NCBI RefSeq assembly: GCF_963678635.1
Contig: NC_087068.1
Location: 14,514,027-14,578,026, forward strand
DNA length: 64,000 nucleotides
Source: Symsagittifera roscoffensis
Lineage: Eukaryota > Xenacoelomorpha > Acoela > Convolutidae
Direction of reading: 5' to 3'
Shown here piece after piece: positions 11,601 through 21,309 of this stretch. Both the position numbers and the translations under genes were made by a program. The notes under the pieces are model-generated. The model was not told the origin of the DNA. It ran no database searches and saw only the letters and a list, made by a program, of their open reading frames with translations. Numbering within the stretch: position 1 is the first letter of the stretch; each line of letters opens with the position of its first letter.

Positions 11601-13395
11601 ATCTGCCTGATCCCAACCTGTACACCGGGGGATTTTGAATTTGCTCCTGCGCATTGAGTTAGCTTTGTTTTGGTTAAAAAAGCCATTGCTTTTTTCGCTC
11701 TACGCCACCATTGATTCCATAGCATTTTTACGAGTTATAAAAGAACAGATTGAAGTTTGCAAAAAAAAACTTTTTTGTTTCCAAAAGAAGAAGAAGAAGA
11801 ACAATGTTGATGAAAATTGACAAAAGGAGCAAACGAGAACAAAAATAAGTATTTATACTCATACAATGATGATTGAATAAACTTCTTTTTTTCGTAAAAA
11901 AAAACACAATCTCTACCGATTATACGACATGAAAGAAGTTCTTCAGAAAATATGTGAAACTCTTTAGTATCCACTATGCCGTAAAATTTGTTGTCATCGA
12001 CAGACGAATAAAAGGTGTTCGAGACCAAATCTGGTAGATTTATTGATTAAAAAAGATAAAACACTGCCCTCAGGGATTCTAGTGGTGATTTTGGCTGCCT
12101 CTGATTGCTTAAATTCTCAACAACTTGACAGCTGAGAGAAATGCTTCGATCTATTGTTCTACTTTGATTTAATTCGAGTACCGTAGTTCTTAAATTTACT
12201 AACTTTCTTACATGGGAAACCTTCTCGAATGCTTTCTAGAAATCAGTGTGGATAATGTTGAAACAAAATTTCTATTATAAAGCTGAGTTTCAAGATTCAC
12301 GATATTTGAAAATTGTGAACCTGTTTTTCGCCCTGAAATGAAGCCAAATTAGAGTCTTTTTACAGTTTTCTGGCAGCACTCCACACCTTAGAGGTTTCGC
12401 AGGAATCCTATGCACTGTTATGTGGATCTCATTACTGGTTGATGACTCAAATTCGTTGAGAGTTTTCAGCGTTTTCATTTTTTTTCTAGCTCAACTAAAG
12501 CACCATCAGCTTTCACACGAGCACTCGGTTGGTCTCCAGCAGCCATTCATCATCCAAGTTGTCCGAAATGATGAGGTTATCACCAACAATTATGCTGAGC
12601 GCCCCATCGACGGCAGTTTTGACATTTGGTGTTTCTCTCAAAAAGCTACGAGCGCTGATTTTTTTTTGACCCCGATCACCACCTTGAAACTGAAAAATTG
12701 AAACATAACTTTCTGTATGCGTAGCTGCTTAAACAACCGCTTGAAGAAAAAAATACAAAGTAAACAAAGTGAAACATGTAGGAAGAGTTTTCATGAAATT
12801 AGGAATCACTTATGTTTTGGTTGAAAAAAAAACTGAAAATAAATTTTTGCTTTTTAAAAAGGATGCAGTAAAAACTTTTTTTAAATAAATTTAAATTTTT
12901 TAAATGATTTTTGAAAGCAATTTTCTTCCGCTTACAAATAGAACAGACTGAAGTTTGCCCAACAAGTTCTTTAAAAAAATTAAGACCAAAACTGTTGATG
13001 ATTGTGGAAAAAGGTCAAAACCGTATAGAAAGCAGTATTTTTACTCATAGCTTGATGATGGCTCATATTTGATTGCAATTCTGACAAAACAACCGAGAGC
13101 ACTATTGAAAACATTTGAAGATTTCACAAAATTTTTTTTGAAATTTTCTCGAACTTATAAAGAGATGAAGTTTGCAAATTGTCCAATACTGATGAACAAT
13201 GATGGAAAAAAAAACAGAGCAGAAAACAGTAATGACACTCTTACCTTGATGATGACACAAATATGATTTCAACTTTAAAAAGAGAGCCATAAGTGTTTTT
13301 GAAAAAAAATTTCAAAAAACTACAATTTTTCTCACTTATAAATGAACAAATTGAAATTTGCAAAGAGCAGCCTGGCACAAGCAACGTTCAAAATA
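10430..13395. repeat. Semi-tandem 150-bp repeat units linked to CR1-like relics
   Basis: Units begin near 10480, 11732, 12932, 13148 and 13330 with a version of 'TTATAAAAGAACAGATTGAA' plus 'GTTTGCAA'. They run through 'TGATGAAAATTGA' and end in 'ACTCATACNTTGATGATGGC' or close to it. A sixth unit is at 28080-28230. Each lies on the 3' side of a minus-strand CR1-like relic, so they are probably the repeated 3' region of that family. Confidence 0.65.
12050..12480 (-). pseudogene. Reverse-transcriptase relic, minus strand
   Basis: Minus-strand translation gives IIHTDF, a stop, KAFEKVSH and LVNLRT. This is the shape of RT motif A and what follows it in non-LTR elements ('DFSKAFDKVxH'). The catalytic Asp of HTDF is kept but a stop follows it. 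The flanking frames are broken. It probably belongs to the same CR1-like family as its neighbours. Confidence 0.6.
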
Positions 13396-13544
13396 AATCA
13401 TATTAGTGATTACCGAAATTTCAATGACCAATAACTTGGAAAATAACCTGGCTTCGAAGTATATTAGAGCTTCGTCGCGATTTATTGGCACGTCAAAGTC
13501 GAAATCCCGTATTTAAGCACAAAGAAGCTTTTGAACAAAATGTA

Positions 13545-13586
13545 ATATTGGATTTCAGAGTAATTGGTTGTTCTGAAATCCAATAT
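13545..13586. repeat. Perfect inverted repeat, 14-bp arms
   Basis: ATATTGGATTTCAG at 13545-13558 is followed by a 14-nt loop and its exact reverse complement at 13573-13586. Transcribed from either strand it would fold into a stable hairpin. No neighbouring gene is recognised. Confidence 0.9.
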
Positions 13587-13674
13587 CTTTTGAAAATGAA
13601 CCGAAAGCGCCTGCAAGAAATGTTTCGATTTCTTGCCATCAAAAGCAGTTATGATCATCATTGTCATATCATAT

Positions 13675-13709
13675 AATTTCTCTTAGGCTGTGAACACCTA
13701 AGAGAAATT
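13675..13709. repeat. Perfect inverted repeat, 13-bp arms
   Basis: AATTTCTCTTAGG at 13675-13687, a 9-nt loop, and the exact reverse complement at 13697-13709. It lies about 90 bp after the hairpin at 13545. The two sequences are unrelated to each other. Confidence 0.9.
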
Positions 13710-13959
13710 TCACAAGTGTAAATGAATGCATGGTTTTAAAATATTTTAACATATGTGATTAGGATGGGTTTTACAAGCAAGCATTAGTTTTTCGCTGAGA
13801 AAAAATACAATGTAGAATATGCTGGGGATGATGAAGGTATCTGTGTGTATTAAGACAGAGAATAGTTTTAAGCTTTCTCAGCCTATCAAAATTTATCATA
13901 GATAGTTTCTTTGAGCACTTAGTACTCCCTTCACAGGTCAACACGTTGAACATTTTTTA

Positions 13960-15110
13960 TATCACTTGAATCATGGGCACTCGGTATCATTCCCAATTCG
14001 ATATTTTGTAGCATTTTTTCGCCAATCGGCCCAATCTTACTCTGCAGGTGTTTTTGCTCATACAAAAACTTACATCTTTTCCCTCACCAACAGAAATCGA
14101 GATTCTGAAGTAGCGCACGCCTATTTTTAGTATGACAATTTTTTGTAAACCTTAAAACCATTTTTGAATTTGAGTTTCAATGGATGATCTTACCATTGAG
14201 ACCCTGTGAGGTTTTGAACACGTTGACAATGTCTGCTGTCAAACAGTTTGAGGCTGTTTTTTCCGTGCTTTTTCTATTCGTTGAGAGAAAACAATATCAC
14301 AGTGGTTCGGATAGTACTTCTCGTTCGTTAACCTCGCTAGTGACATTTGCTCAGCTATAATTTACAGACCCCCCAATTGTGGTATGCTGTTTTTGGATGC
14401 ATAAAATTGAACGCCTCGGTCATATCTCGTCTAAGATCATTGAACAAAAACGAGGGAAGGTATAGTTTTCCTAAATAAATAGCCGGTCTCTGTCTTCAAA
14501 TGGTTTTGTCGCCTTTTCCCGTATTAATTGTTTTGCATAGTCACTGTCGATCCTGACAATAAGTTTTCCTAGTCGTTTTATATCAGTGACATTGCAAGTT
14601 ACTTTCAAGTCTTTCGTGATTTCCTTCACTTGCTTGAGATCATGTTCGCATCTTTCACGGCAGTTAATTGTTTGTAGTTCAGGAATGCCTCGAACCCTTA
14701 ATTCGTCAAGTTTTTCTTGATTTGTCGGTATTTAGGTTTGAAGCCTTTGGTTGTTCGTGGGTTTTGGTTCGGAAGGATGGGCGCGAGTAGCCAGTTTTTC
14801 ATTCGTTTTCTTTTTCATTTCTGGTATTTGAATAATCAGCGATACATTTTTATCTCTGATTTCGGCTCTCGTTTCTCCGACTTCTTGCTTTAGTCCTTTT
14901 ACTTCAATGTTTTCTCTGAAGCTTGAGATATGTTCTAACAAAGCATCTTTTTCCTTTCGATCTACACAGCTTTGGCATTTAAGAAGATAATTATTAAGAA
15001 AGTAACGTTTACATATTATGATATCTTGAGTTAAGCCAGTGCATTTAGGAGCTAAATGCATGCAGTCAACTCAGGCTACACAATAGAAAAAAGCTGTTTT
15101 GTTATCTTTA
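13960..15110 (-). pseudogene. CR1-like element: ORF1-like protein with PHD-like finger joined to RT C-terminus
   Basis: Read from 15110 downwards. First comes a PHD-like finger at 15082-14966 (CVA, a stop where a Cys is expected, VDCMH, then KCTGL, ending LLKCQSC). Then a Lys/Glu-rich coiled-coil-like stretch, then at about 14725-14510 an ORF1-type segment (EKLDELRVRGIPELQ ... IKRLGKLIVRIDSDYAKQL). This passes with little or no gap into KLYLPSFLFNDLRRDMTEAF at about 14470-14400 and the following C-terminal piece. The central RT and endonuclease are absent. Stops and frameshifts make it non-functional. It is homologous to 10.6-11.3 kb, including the 3' flank. Confidence 0.65.
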
Positions 15111-16390
15111 TTCGTTGAGCAGGAATTACGTCGACAATGTTTAGGAGTTTCTTCTTTTGTTCACTACTCATTTTGCCAATTTCTCGGATTTGAACTTTTT
15201 GATTTGTCTCAGATTTGCAGATTATTTTAGTGTTATGTTTTATAAAATTGATGTTCGTTTCGCAAAGAAAGATGAGTAAAAAGAGTGAGAAAGCGAGTAA
15301 AAACTTCGATATCTGTACAGGGATCTAGGGTTTTTCTCTACTAGAGTTAGTTGGTATTTTATAGAACCGCTCGTACAACCGCTTTGACGGGAACACTCGA
15401 AGACTTCGAGGTACTTGTCGCTCGCAAACTTAATCGTATACAATAATCTGTTCGTTTTCGAATTGACACAATGTTTCCTCTTACTTTATCGTTTATATGA
15501 ACGTTTTCTTTATCTTATAGTTGTGCACTAGACCAAATTGCATCTGCTAAATCACGAAAAACCCCATCGAAGTTTTCAGATAAATTTTTCAATTACCCGT
15601 TCACCGTCAAATGACAAATTAATTCGTGATCAAGATAAAAGGCTTTATAGTTTTCAAGTTCGTGTTTGTGGAGAAAGCTTGGTGGATTACCAAATACGGA
15701 AACTTTCTACAGTACTTCAAAAATGGTATTAGCTATTTCACAAATGCTATCGACTATTTCTTCAGTTGAAGACTGAAATGGCAAATATCCGTCGCATAGG
15801 TCCTTTCCACCAATGAATAAGGCTGAATCGATCGTGTTTGCCTGCTGGTGGTAGGAAGTGTTGGATCAGGCAGGGACAGAATGTTGATCTCAGGGTAGTT
15901 GATATACTTCATCTGGGAGTCTCCGAGAAAAAGACCTCTGTTGTGGGTTGATTCGAAAACGTGATATCTTTTTAAACTTTTACGCAGGTCTCTAAAGGTA
16001 GTCTACAACTTGCGTTTGAAGACATTTGACATGAAACAATCTATTTAAAAAGTTATCACATAAACTTGCTCAGGTAGTTTTCTTGCCCAGGTAATATTAG
16101 CGATATTAAAGAGAAAAACGGAGAAATCTGGGAATTTTTAGCCTAATTGTTGTGATGGACTTATTGAAGAGATGTGATATGTTTGATGTTTATGCCTGTT
16201 TGTCAGGTGAGATTGATCTTTTTCAGCGAGTTCACAAGATTTTATTTTTTTCGTTTATAAAGCCCTTATACTATGAGTTTGTTCAATCTCCTTGTGTCCA
16301 GTCAATTTTCATTTTTTATCCTTAACCGCGCCATCAAGATTAGGAAAAACAACAAGGACCGTAGAAGCAAATAATGCCTAAGCCTTCAGA
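15111..16390. other. Stretch without a recognisable gene
   Basis: Short frames only. One of 64 codons at 15538-15732 has no family resemblance. The 3' part leads into the PHD-RT relic and may be its eroded 5' region. Confidence 0.4.
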
Positions 16391-18545
16391 ATTTTAAATT
16401 GGACAAAATGTGATTGTTGTTTCAATTGGTATCATTTCAATTGTGTAATTATAACTCTTAGCAACTCTACAAAATTACAATGGTTTCTTTGTCGTATGTG
16501 TGTTAACGCAAAATTTGTCAACAATGGTTCAGTTGGTGATGACTTAGTGCTAGATAATTATTTAAGTACAGTCATTTCTAATCTTTGAGTTCACAAGAGA
16601 AAATCTAAGGACTCGCATGTTTCCTTGGCAGAATGTCATTTGATTAAAAAAAGGATAATTCCTACAATGCTGAAAATGTTACTCATTGGCTGGTTTTTCT
16701 GACATTTTTTTGAGAAACAAAAACAAAATAGAACCAATATTATTTCACCTCCTTCAACCCTACTTCAATGGTGAAGTCCGCCCCAGACAGATCTAGAGCA
16801 GAGATTGAAGCTAATCAGCAGCAGGTCGATAAAAAAAATTAAAGGAAGGAATAAGGAGGGCCGCTTCAGATGACAAGATCGCACCTTTTTTGATTCCTAA
16901 CATTGAAAATTTTCTATCTAAGCACCCAAAAAGAGCTTATATATGCCCCAAACCCAAAAAACGTCGATAGTTTTTTCGCAACTGAGTTCTTGGTGCACAA
17001 AGCAATTAGGTCTCTTCCAAATGGTTCGGGAGCCAGAATGAACAAGATTTCTTAACTTCCCCAAATTTTGAACGACCTTATTAGTTAATCAAACAGCAAT
17101 GCGGTGCTCAATTTCTTGAAATCGCCTGCTAAGCTTCTAAATCTTATAAGTGAAAGTAAAGTGTCCCAATAGCAAAGAACTTTTTGGAATAAAACTTATT
17201 GCCCTCGTAAAAATAGAGGGAGGCTTGCGGTCAATTGCCATCAACAACAAGATCAGATGCATCGCGTCTAAATGCGCAGGAAGCGAGGATCTCGCAGAGG
17301 TACATTTTTTGAGAGTTTTCAAGTAGAAAAATGTATTTAATTCGCAGAATAGAGAAACTATGCTGAATCATTTTTGTTTTGGAACTGCCCGGAGTTGTGC
17401 AAATTTACTCATTGCGTCTACAGTAAACCGAGTTATCTTTTTAACGGAAATTCCATCATTATGTAGGAGAACGGAACACAACAAGGTGATCCCGAGGCTC
17501 CGCGGTTTTCGCTTGTAAAAAAAGCTTCAATCCAAAATAAACGTTTGGTACTTCAATGATGGAAACGTAGCCAACGAATACAAGATAAAGCTACGAGACC
17601 ATAAAAAAAATTGAAATCAAAAAAAGTTATGACATAAGTCTAAACACTGAAAAGTTTGAGCTATTTTTTCTAGGACTGATCACAAGTACGCAGTACAATA
17701 CACTTATAGACAAATTCAAAAAATATGTCCGAAAGTAAAAGTCAAACCCAAAGATGAACTTTCAATGCTGGGCTCCCTTATAGGTGAAGCTTGTCAAAAA
17801 AACTGTTTAATGAAAAAATAGCAGAGCTGGAAAACATTTCGGGGGTTGCAGATAACCTGGATGCAGAATATGTTTTTTTATCTCCTAAAAAATGGCTGCA
17901 GCATGCCAAAACCCCTATAATTTTTGCTTTGGAAAAATATGATCGGTTTTTAGGAACAACTTCTCTGGAGGGCAACAAATGTAAAAATGAGTGATAGCCA
18001 ATTTTTGCAAACAGGTTTCCCGGCAGCAGAGGTAGCTTGGGTGTGTCTTTCGCTCGCCTACTAGCTTTAACTGCTTTTTTAGCCTCAACAGTAGTTTGCT
18101 TAGGAGATTTTTGCTTAGGAGCTCGAGGATGGAACTTATAATGACGCATTACAACTTTGGTTTGATAGAGCAAAAGGTGAAATAGCTCCGGAAAACGAAA
18201 CCCAAAACAATTGGTCGGAGCCCATTTTCGATGAAGAAGTTTCTAAAATGAGTTTAAAAATAGAACCTACTGATGTAAGAAGGTTCAATGCTTACCAGAG
18301 TAAATTCGGGCTGCAAGGGTTGAATGTTAATCCGTGTAAAATTTAAGATTGAAATTGTCCAATCAGCAGCTTAGAATTATACTTGGACTCCGCCTATGTT
18401 CAAAAATATCTGAAAAACTTAGATGAGTTTGCGAAAAGATGTAACCGAAGATTGATGGCATGGCAGGAATATTGCGTCTCAAAAGTGCAGGAAGACTCTC
18501 TAGGCATTCAAATTTGAATGCCTTCATAAATTAAAGTCTCGCCTC
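16391..18545 (+). pseudogene. Retroelement relic: PHD finger followed by reverse transcriptase
   Basis: A PHD-type finger lies at 16409-16501: CDCC, NWYH, FNC, then WFLCRMC, giving the C-x2-C-x4-H-x2-C...C-x2-C half of the C4HC3 pattern; the first Cys pair has been lost. After a low-complexity linker come RT pieces in changing frames: FFATEFLVHKAIRSLPNGSG (about 16970-17030), LIALVKIEGGLRSIAINNKI (about 17190-17250), TQQGDPEAP (about 17475), WYFNDGNVA (about 17550, the YxDD box with the first Asp changed to Asn), LSMLGSLIGEA (about 17765) and AYQSKFGLQGLNV (about 18290-18330). Order and spacing suit a single RT polyprotein. Many stops and frameshifts show it is dead. Two more fragments of the family lie at 5.3 and 9.5 kb. 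Confidence 0.7.
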
Positions 18546-19745
18546 CAATCTTATTCTTTCTGTTTTAGAGCCTTGACACATCCACAGGACAGATCAGAAT
18601 CGACCAGAGGGTTTGACCCTCTCACATGAGCTGCTGTAGGCAGCTCTTGTGGGACGTCACTGTGACATTCGACCAGAATGTTTCAAAATGCATGTTCGAA
18701 TTCGATTTTTTATTGATGCATCTGACCGAGAAGATTGATGGTTTTAATCAATTAGATGTCTTAATTGTTCCTTTTGACGAACTCGGAAAGGTTAATATGG
18801 AGATTCATGTTAATTTTTAAAAATTCGTTTCGAAATAAAGACACGTTTGCACCAAATGAAACGGCGAAACACAACAACAACAAGTTTCTCAGAGATAACA
18901 ACTAAATTCGTTGAAATAGACGAAGTGAACAATACAAATTGAAAAAGCAATTGAAATTATTGTTGGAAGACCATACCGAGTTGTAACGATTATGCAGTTA
19001 CAATCGATACAAAGCAATTACCGAGAACTAGGAAGTATGTTGGAAAGACGTTTTCAGCCTTCCGGGAAGAAATAAGTACGTTATTTCCCCGGCTTGCAGA
19101 ATCCAGAGGGATTTTTAGCTTCCTGGAGATGTCCTGAATTGAATTAATAACATCTAATTTTGTTTTCAGATCATGAAAAGCTAGGAGTTGAGGGAAAGGG
19201 TTGATCCATCTTCGATGCAGACGATGAATTTTATCTTTTGAACAAAAACAATAGTAATATAATAAAAAAAGTGGTAGCACTGTTTTTAGGAGTGACCTGG
19301 TGGTCTGGAGATAACGAGACCCAGCCATGAGCTCACTTTTTTTGCATATAATTCAGTTAATTAGAGCGTTCTGGTCGAAGCCGGAAACGGTAACGTTTTT
19401 TTTTGTCGACCCGATGTTAGAAAGACCACCAAAAGAACTGGCTTTGGCAGAGACGGTGAAAAGCATGTAGAGCTCTGTTTAGACGCTAGCCAGTCGTTTT
19501 AGAACCTAGCTTTATTTTCCGTCGATATGCACTTCGGGGCGAACGTTACAAACGTTAGGTGACTCGCTTGTCCGTAGTAGAATAAAAGCAGGCTCGGTTT
19601 GTAACACCGGAACGGCCGCGGCCTAGGCGGAAGATAGAAAATCTGACAAATATAGAGATTTATGGATATATTTTTCAACCAACAGCTTTTGAAGTTCAGG
19701 GTGCCGCCGGCCATAGCAGTGAGATTTTTCTGAAAATTTTTTTTT
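18546..19745. other. Stretch without a recognisable gene
   Basis: Nothing coding is supportable. The part at 19360-19700 is GC-richer than its surroundings and includes the self-complementary GGCCGCGGCC at about 19612-19622. It could be the regulatory end of an old element. Confidence 0.35.
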
Positions 19746-19747
19746 AA

Positions 19748-20373
19748 GTTTCAAAATTTTACATCTAAATATTTTGAGAATGCGTTGAAACTGTAAAATC
19801 AAACAAACGTTTTTGCACTTTTTTGTGCATCTTCAGGTTTTAAAAAATCTAAACTATCTGTACAAAATGATCAAAATTCGTAAAAAGTGTCAGACACATC
19901 ATTTTGTCAAAATTTAAAAAATTCAACCAATCAAACTTTACAAATATTACTGAAATTATGTAACAACTATTATGTAACCATTTTAAACATTTTGTCATAG
20001 TTCCAGAATCAAAAAAATTCTGGTGAAAACAAAAAGTTTTGAAATTACTTTTATGTTAGCATGAAAATTAGCGACTAAACGAAATTGTGAAAACAATAAA
20101 GGTGAAAACTATCAGAAACTTGTGACAAAATGTTTGAAATTGTTACATAATAGTTGTTACATAATTTCAGTAATACTTGTAAATTTTTGATTGGTTGAAT
20201 TTTTTTAATTTTGAAATAATGATGTGTATGACACTTTTTATGATCTTTGATCATTTTGTACAGATAGTTTAGAATTTTCTAAACCTGAAGATGCACAAAA
20301 ATGGTCGAAAACGTTTGTTTGAATTTACAATTTTAACGCATTCTCAAAAAACTTAGATGTAAAATTTTGAAAC
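19748..20373. mobile_element. Fold-back (long inverted repeat) element
   Basis: The left arm starts GTTTCAAAATTTTACATCTA at 19748, and its reverse complement ends at 20373. Homology between arms continues inward for about 250 bp (landmarks GAGAATGCG, TGTGCATCTTCAGG, TGTACAAAATGATCA, AACTATTATGTAAC), with a non-paired centre of about 100 bp. Arms are roughly 90% alike. I see no open frame inside and no clear target-site duplication. The structure is that of a non-autonomous DNA transposon or MITE. Confidence 0.85.
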
Positions 20374-20506
20374 CCTACGGCGTTGAGCCAATTCTCAATT
20401 ACAGTCTCTCCTGCAAGGAGACGTAATTTAAATTTTTTTCCCTTGTTTTAGTGGAGAAAATTTTTTAGCGGAAATTTTTTAAATATTATACCATGTTAGA
20501 ATTGAA

Positions 20507-21159
20507 ATGGTCTTCATTGTAGCGGCTAGCTCCCTCTACCACAGCCTGCAACAACTTAGCAACCCGCAAAAAGAACAATTTCTGCCCAAAATTTTGGCTA
20601 TTCCGGGACTTTTTTCAAACCCGAACACCACGAACCCACAGAAGAACCTTGCAAGTCTACTCTGCAGGCACTTCTAGCAGAAAAACGTCAAATGGTGGTG
20701 TGGCACGACATCATCAAAAATTCTATCAACAGCCACCGCACATACAATTACAGAGCTTGCACTGCAGAGAAATTGACAGAAATCCTGAAGACTCTGACAA
20801 ACATCAGCGCCATTGTATACTATCAGAGTAACGGTACACCAGATATCAGGAACCAGCTGATCAGCTCGGGTATTCTTGTCATTCCTTTTACGAAGTTTCT
20901 CATTTCAAAGAGGTAGAGAAGAACGGAGCTAGTCAACGAATATCAGGCACTGCACCAGGACGTCCAGCTGGAGCTAAAGTCTTTGCGGATTGTGTTCGAA
21001 CACCAAGACAACCTGCCAGCTGTTTTGTCCAAGCTTCGTTCAAAGACGAAAAAGAAATCTCAATCGAGAAGGAGGGTAGAGAAAAGAAGACTCGTGAACA
21101 GAGACGAGGAAACTGTTGGTCCGACTGACGAGGAGGCCTCAACGGAGAGGGTGAGTTAA
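20507..21159 (+). pseudogene. Unrecognised ORF with one frameshift and one in-frame stop
   Basis: Frame 1 runs from ATG 20507 (MVFIVAASSLYHSL ... ILAIPGLFSNPN) and breaks at about 20660. The next frame, from about 20653, continues (MVVWHDIIKNSINSH, then ISAIVYYQSNGTPDIRN, then ISKR), meets TAG at 20914 and reads on in the same frame to TAA at 21157-21159. The tail is strongly basic (TKKKSQSRRRVEKRR). Codon-level coherence across two breaks says this was a protein of about 215 aa. I do not recognise it. It sits just before a Penelope-like element, so it may be a transposon accessory gene or a captured host gene. Confidence 0.5.
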
Positions 21160-21309
21160 AATTGTGTTATCTATGTTGCTTTGGTTCACGTGGCCTGCAA
21201 ACCAATGAGCACAGTTGTACTCCCACATCCAATCTTGAATTGGACTTTTAAAAACAAACTCAATTGCTAATTAGTCAGTGATTATGCGTCCATATATGTT
21301 AAATTTATC

